A DNA stretch of 64,000 bases from Beijerinckiaceae bacterium (GCA_947452455.1 CANGBX010000002.1:485832-549831), one strand, 5' to 3'. Counted from the first letter of the stretch, positions 36,157 to 46,150 are shown. Numbers and translations: made by a program. Notes: a model not told the origin generated them from the letters alone.

Positions 36157-37351
36157 ATTTGTCCGGACGCGCCGGCACTTTCAGATAAAGCAGGAAAGAG
36201 GCGAAAAGCAGAACGCCGATCAGGCCATGCAAAGCGCCATAGACCTGATCGCCTTGCAGCCCTTGGCCCAAGCGATGCTCGACAAAAGCACCCGATACAA
36301 ATTGCAACAGCCCTGCCCCGCCAATGGACAAGAAATTCATCGTCGTCACGCCACGACCCAGCAAATGTGCGGGAAAAAACAGGCGCGCATGAGCGAGCAA
36401 GATCGCATAGGACATGCCGAAAAAGCCGAGCATGGCGTAAAGCACAAGCGAGCCCGCAGCCGATGAAGCGCCGAAAAAATAAAGTGCGAAGAGCACAACC
36501 AATGTGATGCAGCAGCCGACTGAAATCACAGGCTTAGCGCCACCAAATTTCTGTTCCATCGGACCATAGGCCAAAGCGCCCAGCGACATGGCGGTCGCCA
36601 TGAGCAAGGCCGCGTGACCACGCTCTGTCACATCAAAGCCATGCACCGTGCCGAAGTAAGGCGCGACCCAGAGCCCCCGCAAAGCCGCCACGCTCGCATA
36701 GCTCACCAAAGCAAAAGCGGCCATGAGCAGAATGGGGCGCAGCGACAAAATGGCAAAAAGCCCTGAGATAAAGCCATCTTTTGCGCCGCTGTCATTTTTC
36801 ACTTGCGGCGGATCTTTGATGACCAGAAAAATCAGCAAAGCTGAAAGCGCGGTCGCCACAGCAATGCCAATCATACTGTCGCGCCAACCAATCGTGGCCG
36901 CTGCATAAGCGAGCGGTGCAGAGCCCAGCAAATTGCCGAAAGACCCAAAGCCGATAATCAACGAGCCCAGCAGAGCGAATTTTTCCGGCGGTGCTGTGCG
37001 GCCGAAATAATACATCGTGCCCATCAGGATGGGCGAACAGCCAATGCCAATGAGCGACATGGCAAAAGCCGCTGTCGTAAAATTTGTAGCCAGTGAAAAG
37101 AGAACAGCCCCTGCAACAGCCACGAGAAAGAGCCCCGCCATGGTATGCCGCGGACCAATGCGGTCGAGCGCAATGCCGACCGGGAATTGCGCCAGTGCAA
37201 AAGTGGTAAACCAGATGGCCGACAGATTGCCAAGAGCAGCCGGGCCCAGAGCCAGATCGCGCGACAAATCAGCCGCAATGACAGCAAGAAAAGCGCGATA
37301 AAACTGGCTGAGCACATAGCCCAGAAGAAGAACGAGAAAAGCATTGTTCAT
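36155..37351 (-). CDS. MFS transporter
   Basis: A 398-residue inner-membrane transporter with twelve hydrophobic segments. The loop between helices 2 and 3 reads P-V-G-I-A-L-D-R-I-G-P-R-H-T, the MFS signature. An N-terminal S-Q-F-Y-R-A-F-L-A-V-I-A segment is typical of nitrate/nitrite-porter-like and cyanate-type families, but the substrate is unknown. It lies 25 bases downstream of the WYL-domain regulator on the same strand and may be controlled by it. Confidence 0.88.
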   Translation of the reverse strand: MNNAFLVLLLGYVLSQFYRAFLAVIAADLSRDLALGPAALGNLSAIWFTTFALAQFPVGIALDRIGPRHTMAGLFLVAVAGAVLFSLATNFTTAAFAMSLIGIGCSPILMGTMYYFGRTAPPEKFALLGSLIIGFGSFGNLLGSAPLAYAAATIGWRDSMIGIAVATALSALLIFLVIKDPPQVKNDSGAKDGFISGLFAILSLRPILLMAAFALVSYASVAALRGLWVAPYFGTVHGFDVTERGHAALLMATAMSLGALAYGPMEQKFGGAKPVISVGCCITLVVLFALYFFGASSAAGSLVLYAMLGFFGMSYAILLAHARLFFPAHLLGRGVTTMNFLSIGGAGLLQFVSGAFVEHRLGQGLQGDQVYGALHGLIGVLLFASFLLYLKVPARPDK

Positions 37352-37376
37352 GTGATCAGATTAGCTTGCCTTGCGA

Positions 37377-38369
37377 TCAAGGCAAAGCTGGGAAATCCGA
37401 CCGTCGATAGGCTTTGACCATCTCACGCAATTTGGCAGGCTTGAGAACCTCGACCTTGTCGCCCCATTGATAAAGATACCAAGCCATTTCCAGATAGCCC
37501 GCTGCTTCGAAGCGAATGAGGATAGAACCGTCCGGCAGCTCTTCTGCCTCTTGCTCGGGATGAAACAAAGTGCCGCGCACATGGTCAGCGGCTTGAGGCG
37601 CAAAGCGCCATTCGATTTCACCATATTCCGCATCATTTTGATAAAGGCCAAAACCGCGATTGGCGAAGGATTGCAAATCGAAATCGACGGGACGCTCGAA
37701 ATAATCATCGGTGAGTGCGGCCGAACTGATTGCATCCATCCGATAGGTTTTGATCGCATTGCGGCGTGATTGGGGATCATGCGCAACGAGATAGCGCCTT
37801 GCACCAGACAATAGCCCATAGGGAGCCACACGACGCACCACGGGTGCCTCATCCAGATGCGAACGGTAAGTGATATCGAGCATGCGGCAGGCTTTGATGG
37901 CTTCAGCAACATTCAAAGCCACATTTTCATTCACGCGCGGGCGCGGACCCGGGCGCGCGACAAAGCCTTGTGCTTCGAGAATGGCATCACTATCGGGCTC
38001 GATACGCGTGATCTGCTGGCTTGGCACAAGGGCCAGCACTTTGTTGCGCAAAGCTTGCAGCGCTTTGGCTTCGATGGAGAGCCCTGCATGACTCAAATGG
38101 CTGATGCCCAGTTCAAGCGCAGCCGCCTCTTCTGCCGAGAGCGAGAAAAACTCGCGCATATGGCCAGAGCCCATACGCCAACGCTTGCGACCGTCTTCGT
38201 CGGTGAATGTTTCTGTCTCTGGGAAATTGGCTTCCAATGCGCGGAACATGCGTTGGGCTGTGCGCAGCGAGACGCCGTAAAGCTCCACCACATGATCCAA
38301 AGTCAGACCCTGACGCGAGGAAGCCCTCCGTGCGAGTTCAATCAATTGTTCCGCTTTGTCGAAGCTCAT
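37377..38369 (-). CDS. WYL-domain transcription regulator
   Basis: A 330-residue regulator with an N-terminal winged helix-turn-helix of the YafY type (L-D-H-V-V-E-L-Y-G-V-S-L-R-T-A-Q-R-M-F-R-A-L-E) and a central WYL ligand domain followed by a C-terminal extension. Odd point: in the WYL motif the tryptophan is replaced (R-R-Y-L-V-A-H-D). WYL proteins bind nucleic acid or small ligands and control stress, phage defence or catabolic genes. It could control the MFS gene downstream or the hydantoinase-type operon upstream. Confidence 0.86.
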   Translation of the reverse strand: MSFDKAEQLIELARRASSRQGLTLDHVVELYGVSLRTAQRMFRALEANFPETETFTDEDGRKRWRMGSGHMREFFSLSAEEAAALELGISHLSHAGLSIEAKALQALRNKVLALVPSQQITRIEPDSDAILEAQGFVARPGPRPRVNENVALNVAEAIKACRMLDITYRSHLDEAPVVRRVAPYGLLSGARRYLVAHDPQSRRNAIKTYRMDAISSAALTDDYFERPVDFDLQSFANRGFGLYQNDAEYGEIEWRFAPQAADHVRGTLFHPEQEAEELPDGSILIRFEAAGYLEMAWYLYQWGDKVEVLKPAKLREMVKAYRRSDFPALP

Positions 38370-38453
38370 AGATCTCTGCTCCTTGATGAGCAGAAGCTAG
38401 ACTAGCGGGGCGACAATCTCTGTCACCACTCGATTAGCAGTCAAATAAACCGG

Positions 38454-39269
38454 TTATTGGCGCGGTTCAGGCTTTCTGAGAACAGGCGCCTCGCGTGCTT
38501 CCACCGCCGCTTGATGCGGGGGCACATCCTTGCGCCAGCGACTACCGACAAAGCGCTCGCCATTATGTCCATTCGATTGGGGCGAGGCGAACCAGACGAC
38601 AGCATCATCCATCACATCTACGGGCAAAGTCCGGCGCTCGGGCGTGGGTGGGCGCGTGCCATCCGTATCCACCATGCCGCCGGGGATAAGAATATTGCAG
38701 GTGACGCCTGTTCCAGCCAAATCAGCTGCCCAGATGAGAGAGGCCGCATCGACCGCTGCTTTGGTCACGCCATAGGGCGAATTATGCTTGCGCTGCATCG
38801 TATCAAGCGAGGTCGAGATATTGATGATGCGACCCCATTTGCGCTTGATCAAATGAGGCGCGACTGCGCGCGACATGAGGAATGTGCCAGACACATTCAC
38901 ATTCACAGCCTCGACCCAAATCTCCGGATTGGATTCCCAGAAGGGAAAATTATTGCCCTCGACGGGAAGGCCCGGACCACGCTGTTCACGCCGCGCATTA
39001 TTGACGAGCACCGAGACATCACCGAACGCCTTCAGCGTTTCCTGCACCACGCGCGTGCAATCAGCTGGTTTGGTAATATCTGTCACAACGGCAATCGCAT
39101 GTTTGGCGCCATAGCGTGCGTTGATTTCGTCAGCTGTGTCTTCCAGCAAATTCTTTTGCGGCGAGGCCAGCGTGACGCGCGCGCCTGCCCGCGCCATGGC
39201 CATGGCCATAGAGCGGCCAAGGCCCACACTTGCACCCGTGACAATGGCAACTTGTCCATCAAGCAACAT
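38454..39269 (-). CDS. Short-chain dehydrogenase/reductase
   Basis: A 271-residue Rossmann-fold oxidoreductase. The cofactor motif is T-G-A-S-V-G-L-G-R-S, followed by L-V-N-N-A-R-R, a catalytic serine in I-N-I-S-T-S, and the active-site Y-G-V-T-K. The C-terminal ~30 residues are an extra tail rich in Pro/Arg/Glu. The coenzyme preference is not clear. It is the last gene of the hyu operon, starting two bases after hyuB, so it may act on the product of that pathway. Confidence 0.88.
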   Translation of the reverse strand: MLLDGQVAIVTGASVGLGRSMAMAMARAGARVTLASPQKNLLEDTADEINARYGAKHAIAVVTDITKPADCTRVVQETLKAFGDVSVLVNNARREQRGPGLPVEGNNFPFWESNPEIWVEAVNVNVSGTFLMSRAVAPHLIKRKWGRIINISTSLDTMQRKHNSPYGVTKAAVDAASLIWAADLAGTGVTCNILIPGGMVDTDGTRPPTPERRTLPVDVMDDAVVWFASPQSNGHNGERFVGSRWRKDVPPHQAAVEAREAPVLRKPEPRQ

Positions 39270-39271
39270 GA

Positions 39272-40981
39272 TCAGGCTCCCCGCGCTGCGCGCGTGGCAG
39301 CGGCATCAACCGCGCCTTTGCTATCCAGCACGACCTTATAAAGATCGCGCGCGGCTTCCTTTGATACATAACCCATGGACACATCGCGGCGCACGGATTC
39401 CGGATCACGCTTCAACGGATCACCCAAGCCACCACCGCCGGGCATTTCAACCACAAGCCGCTCACCTGTGGGAATGACCTGCGTTCCGCGTGGCGGCACA
39501 ACAGCGCCTGAAGCCAGATGCAATGTGCCAGCAGCGCCATCTGCACCACCACCTCGCCCAGCCGCAGGAAATTTCACGCGCTGGAAACGTGCGAAAATAG
39601 CGAAAGGAGACTCTTCGCGCGAGCCAACCTCAATCGTTTGCCCCAGCCCGCCGCGATAGAAGCCTGCACCACCGGAATCACGGCGCAATTCTTTGCGCCA
39701 GAAAACGAGCGGCGTCATGGCTTCGGTAATTTCAATCGCAATGGCTTTCACGCCCGACGGATAAGGCGTGGCCGCAATGCCGTCATGTTTCCAATGCGCG
39801 CCCATGCCGCCACTCTGGAAATTCTGCGACAGAAATTTGGTGCCTTTGGCATCAGGCCCTGTCACGCCGGGGCCTGCACCAAAGCGCAAGCTCCAACTTG
39901 CACCCGTGCCTTCGGCTGGCGCTTGTCCGGGCATGGCTTTTTCAAAACAGCCAAAGGCCACATCCGGCAACATCTGCCCGATCAACGCACGCGCTGTGAC
40001 GGGTGCTGGAAATGGCGCATTGACAATGGTGCCTTCGGGGGCCGTGACAACAATACGCGCCAAGACAGCGGCATTATTGGCAAGGCGTGGCGCCACAAGG
40101 CATTTCACCCCAAAGCTCGTATAGGCATCCGTGTAGCAGATCGGACAATTGATGCCGTATTTCGAGACGCCCGATGTGCCGGCAAAATCAATGTAGATTT
40201 TTTCGCCATCAATGGTGAGTTTGGCTTCGATCTCGACCGGATCGGCAAAACCATCAATGGTCACTTTGTGAGACCATGTACCCTTGGGCAATTGCGCAAT
40301 CGCCTCGCGCATGGATTTGTCGCTGGAGGTGAGAATATGGTCGCTCAGATCATCGAGCGTCGCGAGCTTGTATTCTTCCATCATGCTCTTGAGCTGCTTG
40401 CCGCCGGCTTCGTTGGAGGCAATCAGCGCATAGACATCGCCTTCCAGTTTTTCCGGCTCGCGGCTGTTGGCGCAGAGCAGTTTCATCAGCCATTGGCTGA
40501 TCTCACCCTGCATCACCAAAGGCATGATCGGCAGGAAGAGACCTTCGGCAAAAACATCGCGAGAATTGGGATCGGGCCCATTGCCACCAATATCGGCCAC
40601 ATGCGCGGTGCAGGCAAAAATGGCAACCAGCTTTCTTTTATGGAAAGTCGGCGTGACGACGGTGAAATCGAACAGATGCCCCGTGCCTTGCCACGGATCA
40701 TTCGTCATATAGACATCGCCCGGCTTCATCGTCTCGGCCGGAAAGACTTTCAGAAATTCACGGATAGAGCGCGCCATGGAATTGATATGACCGGGCGTGC
40801 CTGTCACCGCTTGTGCGAGCAAATCGCCCTTGGTGTTGAAAACACCGGCTGACAAATCACCCGCCTCGCGCACAACGGTTGAGAAGGCGACACGCATCAA
40901 AGTGCGGGCTTGTTCTTCCACGACAGAAATCAGGCGATCCCACATGACCTGATTGCGGATTTTCTGGAATTGCGAGCTCAT
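39272..40981 (-). CDS. hyuB: Hydantoinase B/oxoprolinase-family subunit
   Basis: A 569-residue subunit of the ATP-dependent hydantoinase/5-oxoprolinase/acetone-carboxylase superfamily. It has the family blocks E-Q-A-R-T-L-M-R-V-A-F-S-T-V-V-R-E-A-G-D-L-S, D-V-Y-M-T-N-D-P-W-Q-G-T-G-H-L-F-D-F and, near the end, V-E-M-P-G-G-G-G-L-G-D-P. It pairs with HyuA encoded directly upstream (one-base gap). Substrates of this group include hydantoins, 5-oxoproline and related cyclic amides or ketones; which one applies is unknown. Confidence 0.9.
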   Translation of the reverse strand: MSSQFQKIRNQVMWDRLISVVEEQARTLMRVAFSTVVREAGDLSAGVFNTKGDLLAQAVTGTPGHINSMARSIREFLKVFPAETMKPGDVYMTNDPWQGTGHLFDFTVVTPTFHKRKLVAIFACTAHVADIGGNGPDPNSRDVFAEGLFLPIMPLVMQGEISQWLMKLLCANSREPEKLEGDVYALIASNEAGGKQLKSMMEEYKLATLDDLSDHILTSSDKSMREAIAQLPKGTWSHKVTIDGFADPVEIEAKLTIDGEKIYIDFAGTSGVSKYGINCPICYTDAYTSFGVKCLVAPRLANNAAVLARIVVTAPEGTIVNAPFPAPVTARALIGQMLPDVAFGCFEKAMPGQAPAEGTGASWSLRFGAGPGVTGPDAKGTKFLSQNFQSGGMGAHWKHDGIAATPYPSGVKAIAIEITEAMTPLVFWRKELRRDSGGAGFYRGGLGQTIEVGSREESPFAIFARFQRVKFPAAGRGGGADGAAGTLHLASGAVVPPRGTQVIPTGERLVVEMPGGGGLGDPLKRDPESVRRDVSMGYVSKEAARDLYKVVLDSKGAVDAAATRAARGA

Positions 40982-40982
40982 C

Positions 40983-43073
40983 TCAGCCCTTCCTTTCCAA
41001 GATCACATGACCACCGGGCGAAATGCGCCCATCAAAACTCGACGGGACCCAGACAGTTGTCTGATCTTCCACAACGAGGGCTGGTCCATGGAATTGAGTG
41101 CCCGGCGCAGACGCCTCACGGCTGATCACTTGCGCTTCGACGAAGTCACCCAGCTCTGCATCAAAGACGCGCGTATGACGGATCGCTTTGGCTTGGGTCG
41201 CAGTCGTGTCACCGAGTTTTGCAGCCTTGGTTTCTTCTTCAACGGCGGATAGCACCAATGTCCAAGTCAGCGCTTCGACTGTAAGATTGGGAATGCGGCG
41301 CCCGTAATTTTTCTGATATTGCGCCTCGAACAATTCAGCGAGCGCAGCACCGTCTCCCGCCTCATAAAGGCGGGCAGGAATCTCAACAGCAAGCTCGTGC
41401 CCTTGCCCCTTATAGCGCATGTCGGCAAAGCGTCGCTCACGCAGAGGCCGATCAGCCGAGGCAATGCGCACAACCGCTTCTGCCTCTGTGCGCAGATCAG
41501 CAAAAACATGATTGGCTGAGGCGGCGTCAAATTTGGCCAGATGCATGATTTGCGAATGCACAGCTTCATAAGCAATGGGGGCTTTCAAAAAGCCGAAAGC
41601 TGAACCCACACCCGCCGCTTTGGGCACGACCACAGTTGCCATGCCAAGCTTTTCAGCGATACGCGCGGCGTGCAAAGGCCCTGCCCCGCCAGTTGCAATC
41701 AAGACGCGGCTTTCGAGTTCTTCACCCGCATCAGCTGCATGCACGCGTGTTGCATTGGCCATGTTTTCATCAACAATTTCGCAAACACCGCCCGCAGCAT
41801 CAGCCCATGAAATGCCGGCCGGCTTGCCCACATGATCTTCCGCCGCCTGTCGGGCTTTGTCTGTATCGAGCTTCATCGATCCTGCAGCAAAAGCATCGGG
41901 GTCAAGTTTGCCAAGCAACAAATCGGAATCCGTCACCGTCGGTCGTTTGCCGCCGCGCGCATAGCATGCGGGGCCCGGCACAGAGCCCGCGCTTTCCGGC
42001 CCCACAGCAATGCGGCCCAATTCATCAACATGGGCGATGGAGCCACCACCGGCACCAATTTCGATCATCTCGATCACAGGGATCCGCAGCGGCAGACCGC
42101 TGCCTGCGAGAAAACGATAGGCACGCGCGACTTCCATGGAACGCGCAAAGCGCGGTTCGTAGTTTGTCAGCATGATGATTTTGGCCGTCGTACCGCCCAT
42201 ATCAAGCGCGACCGAACGCTCGGCACCAATTTCCTTCGCCACTTCTCGCGCCAGAATAGCGCCACCTGCAGGGCCGGATTCCACAAGGCGAATAGGTAAG
42301 CGCCGCGCCGTCTCAACCGAGGTCAAGGAGCCCGAGGACATGATCATCAAGAGCGGCGCAGCCACGCCCAATTCTTTCAGCGCATCCGACAATTTGCCGA
42401 GATAGGTCGACATGAGCGGCTGCACATAGGCATTGGCTGCCGTGGTCGAGGTGCGTTCATATTCGCGGATTTCGGGACAAACTTCATGCGAAAGCGAGAC
42501 AAAGAGACCCGGACATTCCTGCGCCAAAATCTCGCGCACGCGCTTTTCATGCGCGCCATTGCGATAGGCATGCAAGAAACAGACGGCGACCGATTCAATC
42601 TTTTCTTCACGCAAGCGCGCTGCAACGTCGCGCACACTGGCTTCATCCAAAGCCAGCAAAACCGAGCCATCGGCTGCCACACGCTCGACCGCTTCAAAAC
42701 GCAAAGGCCGCGAAACGAGCGGCTCGGGCCGCTCCAGCTCCAGATCATATTGATCAAAGCGATGCCCGAAAGCGAATTCCAGCGTATCGCGAAAACCCTG
42801 CGTGGTGATCAGTGCGGTGCGCGCACCACGCCGCTCGATAATGGCATTTGTTGCCAGTGTCGTGCCATGAATGACGAGATCAAGCTGGGATGCTGCCACT
42901 TTGGCTTTTTCCAGCACCAAACGCACACCATTGATGACGCCCTGTTCGGGGCGGTCGGGCGTGGTCAGCACTTTGCCAGATTCAAAACCATGCGGCATTT
43001 CGAGAACAATGTCGGTAAATGTGCCGCCAATATCCACGGCGAGCCTGTAGCCCGCTTCTTTTTCTTGCTTCAT
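40983..43073 (-). CDS. hyuA: Hydantoinase A/oxoprolinase-family subunit
   Basis: A 696-residue ATP-binding subunit. The ASKHA-type phosphate motif D-I-G-G-T-F-T-D-I-V-L is at the N-terminus, V-I-H-G-T-T-L-A-T-N-A-I-I-E-R-R-G follows, then E-S-G-P-A-G-G-A and D-M-G-G-T-T-A-K-I. The length is the usual for HyuA. It stands in an operon between a TctC-type receptor gene and hyuB. Confidence 0.92.
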   Translation of the reverse strand: MKQEKEAGYRLAVDIGGTFTDIVLEMPHGFESGKVLTTPDRPEQGVINGVRLVLEKAKVAASQLDLVIHGTTLATNAIIERRGARTALITTQGFRDTLEFAFGHRFDQYDLELERPEPLVSRPLRFEAVERVAADGSVLLALDEASVRDVAARLREEKIESVAVCFLHAYRNGAHEKRVREILAQECPGLFVSLSHEVCPEIREYERTSTTAANAYVQPLMSTYLGKLSDALKELGVAAPLLMIMSSGSLTSVETARRLPIRLVESGPAGGAILAREVAKEIGAERSVALDMGGTTAKIIMLTNYEPRFARSMEVARAYRFLAGSGLPLRIPVIEMIEIGAGGGSIAHVDELGRIAVGPESAGSVPGPACYARGGKRPTVTDSDLLLGKLDPDAFAAGSMKLDTDKARQAAEDHVGKPAGISWADAAGGVCEIVDENMANATRVHAADAGEELESRVLIATGGAGPLHAARIAEKLGMATVVVPKAAGVGSAFGFLKAPIAYEAVHSQIMHLAKFDAASANHVFADLRTEAEAVVRIASADRPLRERRFADMRYKGQGHELAVEIPARLYEAGDGAALAELFEAQYQKNYGRRIPNLTVEALTWTLVLSAVEEETKAAKLGDTTATQAKAIRHTRVFDAELGDFVEAQVISREASAPGTQFHGPALVVEDQTTVWVPSSFDGRISPGGHVILERKG

Positions 43074-43079
43074 AATTTC

Positions 43080-44111
43080 TTACTTTCCTCCGGACTCGAG
43101 CGCCTCACGCACGCGCTTGACGACATCGGCTGGGGTTTGCATGGCTTTATCAACCAGTTCATTGACGCGCTCGCCAGTAATCGGATCAACGTCGATTTTG
43201 GCGCGCTCCGCATCGGCTAGATAGGCTGTATCTTTCATTGTCTTATCAAAGGCGCGACGCATATAGGTGACACGATCAGGCGGCACGCCTGGCGGCAGGA
43301 AGAAGGGCCGCCCATATTCCAAACGCCCGACCATCAGCGCCATGGCTTGGCGATCCGATTCCGTTTTCGTTGCATCGAAAATAGTCGGCACATTGGGCAA
43401 GTCGGGGTGACGCTCGAAATTGAAATGGACAATGGGGATGACCTTCCCCTCTTTGATCCAATCGCCATTCAGCGCCTTGAGGCTGAGCCAAGCATTAGAG
43501 CCCATGCCCTGCAATTCACCCCGCTCCATAGCAAGGTGAATATCGGTCGTGCCCTTATAGCCCGAGATCAGCTTGTATTTGAGGCCGAGCAGTTTGGCTG
43601 CCACAAGCGGATATTCAAATTGCGTCGTGCCCGGCGTGGTGGCGCCCACCACAACTTCCGTCTTCATCAGATCAGCCAGATTTTTCACCGGCGCTGTGTG
43701 CCAGACATAAGTGATCTGCGTGTCGCGATTGGATGAACCAAGCCAAGAAAATTTGCGCGGATCAAATTGCACGACCTCGGGCGTAAACAGAGCCGATGAC
43801 GGCATGCCATTGATAGCCGCGCCAAACACTGTGCCGTCCTTGGGCGCTGTATTGTAAATCTGATTGGCCATTGCGACAGAACCGGCACCCAGCTGGTTCT
43901 GCACGATGATGTTCACGCCTTGGCTCAAATGGGTCGCGTAATAGCGCGCGAAAAGCCGCGCATTCACGTCATAGCCAGACCCCGCAGCCGACCCGACAAT
44001 GAGGCGCAGCTGCTTGTCTTGAAAGAAAGCCGCCTCATCGGCTGCCACCGCAGGCAGCGAGACTGGCAAGAGCGAGCTGAAAAGCGCAAGGACCCGCGCG
44101 GAATGTCCCAT
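43080..44111 (-). CDS. TctC/Bug-family periplasmic receptor
   Basis: A 343-residue exported solute-binding protein. The signal peptide ends near residue 23 (A-V-A-A-D). The block L-I-V-G-S-A-A-G-S-G-Y-D-V-N-A-R and A-P-K-D-G-T-V-F-G are the ligand-loop motifs of the Bug (tripartite tricarboxylate transporter receptor) family. No TctA or TctB permease gene lies near it. It is inside the hyu operon, seven bases upstream of hyuA, so it may bind the cyclic amide or a related carboxylate that the enzymes process. Confidence 0.82.
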   Translation of the reverse strand: MGHSARVLALFSSLLPVSLPAVAADEAAFFQDKQLRLIVGSAAGSGYDVNARLFARYYATHLSQGVNIIVQNQLGAGSVAMANQIYNTAPKDGTVFGAAINGMPSSALFTPEVVQFDPRKFSWLGSSNRDTQITYVWHTAPVKNLADLMKTEVVVGATTPGTTQFEYPLVAAKLLGLKYKLISGYKGTTDIHLAMERGELQGMGSNAWLSLKALNGDWIKEGKVIPIVHFNFERHPDLPNVPTIFDATKTESDRQAMALMVGRLEYGRPFFLPPGVPPDRVTYMRRAFDKTMKDTAYLADAERAKIDVDPITGERVNELVDKAMQTPADVVKRVREALESGGK

Positions 44112-44187
44112 ATGTTCCTCCCAAAATGCAGGCTCTTGTCCGGCCCGTCATTTTGAAACCATAACAAAACCAGCCCCGTTGGAAAGC

Positions 44188-44901
44188 TCAACTTGGGCGC
44201 AGCGTCTCGAATACACGCCCCGGTGGGCGTTTATCCCCCTGCCAGCCGATCTGGCGCAGGCTTTCGAAGATCACCGCCTGATTGCTGGTGATCATCGGCA
44301 CGCCAAGCTGGCGCTCGACCTCATCAACAATGGCAATGCCCTGCACATTGGCACAAGACAAGAAGCTGGCCTTTGCGCCGCAACCCTTTGTCTCCATCAT
44401 GCGCTCCAGCCAGACCTGCGGGAGCGTTGAGCAATAAGCGTCACTGCCCCCCAAGGCCCAACCCTTGGCATAGGGCACATGCAGACCACGCTCTTCGAGA
44501 AAATGCACCTCGTGATCCGTGACCTTCTGGTCATAAGGTGTGACCAGCGAGACGGACGTTGCCTCTAGAGCTTTCAAGGCTTCGACAATGGCCGTTGATG
44601 TGGTGGCAGCGCGCGGCGCGCCAGCCTTTTTGATCGTCTCCAACAGACGGGTCTCGCCATCTGATCCTTCCGACATGGAATTGGCGGTGCAATGAAAGAC
44701 GATCACATCGCATTTGGCATCGGCCAGTGCCGCAGCGGCCGCCTCCACTTCCGGCACAAGATCGCCGATGGATTTGCGGTTCGCGCCAGTCATGCGCAAA
44801 CGCGTGATGTGCGGTACAACATTTTCGGGAAAGAAGCGCACCATTTCCTGCTCGACCATACGGTTCGATGACGGAATGATGAGGCCGACGCGGGCCACCA
44901 T
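44188..44901 (-). CDS. Maleate isomerase / Asp-Glu racemase-family protein
   Basis: A 237-residue cytoplasmic enzyme of the maleate cis-trans isomerase / arylmalonate decarboxylase group. The N-terminal R-V-G-L-I-I-P-S-S-N-R and the two cysteine sites V-F-H-C-T-A-N-S and L-S-C-A-N-V-Q match the two-cysteine active site of the superfamily. Substrate not known: maleate isomerisation, racemisation or decarboxylation are all possible. It is the first gene of the hyu operon, where a hydantoin racemase-like role would also make sense. Confidence 0.85.
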   Translation of the reverse strand: MVARVGLIIPSSNRMVEQEMVRFFPENVVPHITRLRMTGANRKSIGDLVPEVEAAAAALADAKCDVIVFHCTANSMSEGSDGETRLLETIKKAGAPRAATTSTAIVEALKALEATSVSLVTPYDQKVTDHEVHFLEERGLHVPYAKGWALGGSDAYCSTLPQVWLERMMETKGCGAKASFLSCANVQGIAIVDEVERQLGVPMITSNQAVIFESLRQIGWQGDKRPPGRVFETLRPS

Positions 44902-45054
44902 GGAATCCTCCCCCTCTTGATCTTTTTTGCCATGCTAGGGCGAGTACGTGCCCCCCGCAACTGCGGGCGGTTTGACGCCCCCCGCCCCTCGGAATAGCCT
45001 CACAGCACAATGAGCGCCGGCCAAAAGAGCTCAGGCGCCGCAAGGGAGGAATTT

Positions 45055-46101
45055 ATGCGCAAGACCTTTGCTGTGGTCGGGTTCGCATCAGCCATGATTT
45101 TGGGCGCCATGCCTCAAAGCCGCGCGGCCGATCCCGTCGGCGATTTCTACACGGGCAAAACCATCACCCATATTGTAGGCGCAGGCGCCGGTGGCGCTTA
45201 TGATCTCGTATCGCGTTCCGTTGTCGCGCATATGGGCAAATATATTCCGGGCAAACCCAATTTCGTTGTTTCGAATATGGCGGGCGCCTCAAGCCTGACG
45301 ATGATGAATTACCTCACCAATGCCGCCAAGAAAGACGGCACTTTCATGGGGATGACCAATCCCAATATTGCGCTCGAGGGCCCGCTGAAAATGCTGTCCA
45401 AAGGTGGCGGCAAGGCCATGTTCGATGTGAACAAGCTGCAATGGATCGGCTCACCTTTGCAGCAGCCCCATGTTTTGTGGGTCTGGCACACGGCGCCAGC
45501 CAAAACATTTGATGATTTGCGCACCAACAAAATCATTCTCGCTTCAACGGCCGTGGGTGGCGACAATTACACGCTACCTCTCATTCTCTCGCGTTTGATG
45601 GGCGCGAAGTTTGACATTGTGACGGGCTATGAAGGCCAGAATGATGTTTTCATCGCCACCGAGCGCGGTGAAGTGCAAGGCAATAGCGCCATTCTGCCCA
45701 ATCTCACCTCCGCCCGCCCCGATTGGTTCCGCGATGGCAAAGTCCGCGTGCTGGTGCAATTTGGTACCAATCGCATGCGTCAATTGCCCGATGTTCCAAC
45801 CGCGATCGAACTCGCCACACGCGAACAAGACAAAGAAATGCTGCGCTTCTATGCGCGTAAATTCTCCATGGCCTATCCCTTCGTCATGACGCAAGAGGTG
45901 CCGGCCGATCGCGTGAAGGCGATACGGGCGGCCTTTGAACAGACGATGAAAGACGAAGGCTTTTTGAAAGAAGCAGCCCGCCTTGGTCTCGATGTCGATC
46001 CCTTCTCGGGCGCGGAGATGGAACAGCTCATCACCGAGATGAACAATAGTCCCAAAGCCATTGTCGATGCAGTGGCTGAATTTATTCAAATGCCGAAGTG
46101 A
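45055..46101 (+). CDS. TctC/Bug-family periplasmic receptor
   Basis: A 348-residue exported receptor. Signal peptide about 1-24; the mature start D-F-Y-T-G-K-T-I-T-H-I-V-G, then G-G-A-Y-D-L-V-S-R and A-A-K-K-D-G-T-F-M-G are Bug-family motifs, although the usual N-x-P-G-A-G is N-M-A-G-A-S here. AGGGAGG precedes the ATG. It is divergent from the hyu operon across a 153-base gap and is followed 49 bases later by another member of the family. Confidence 0.82.
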   Translation: MRKTFAVVGFASAMILGAMPQSRAADPVGDFYTGKTITHIVGAGAGGAYDLVSRSVVAHMGKYIPGKPNFVVSNMAGASSLTMMNYLTNAAKKDGTFMGMTNPNIALEGPLKMLSKGGGKAMFDVNKLQWIGSPLQQPHVLWVWHTAPAKTFDDLRTNKIILASTAVGGDNYTLPLILSRLMGAKFDIVTGYEGQNDVFIATERGEVQGNSAILPNLTSARPDWFRDGKVRVLVQFGTNRMRQLPDVPTAIELATREQDKEMLRFYARKFSMAYPFVMTQEVPADRVKAIRAAFEQTMKDEGFLKEAARLGLDVDPFSGAEMEQLITEMNNSPKAIVDAVAEFIQMPK

Positions 46102-46150
46102 GACATGAAAACGCTTCTACTGGCTTGCACAAATATCGGGAGAATTGCTG

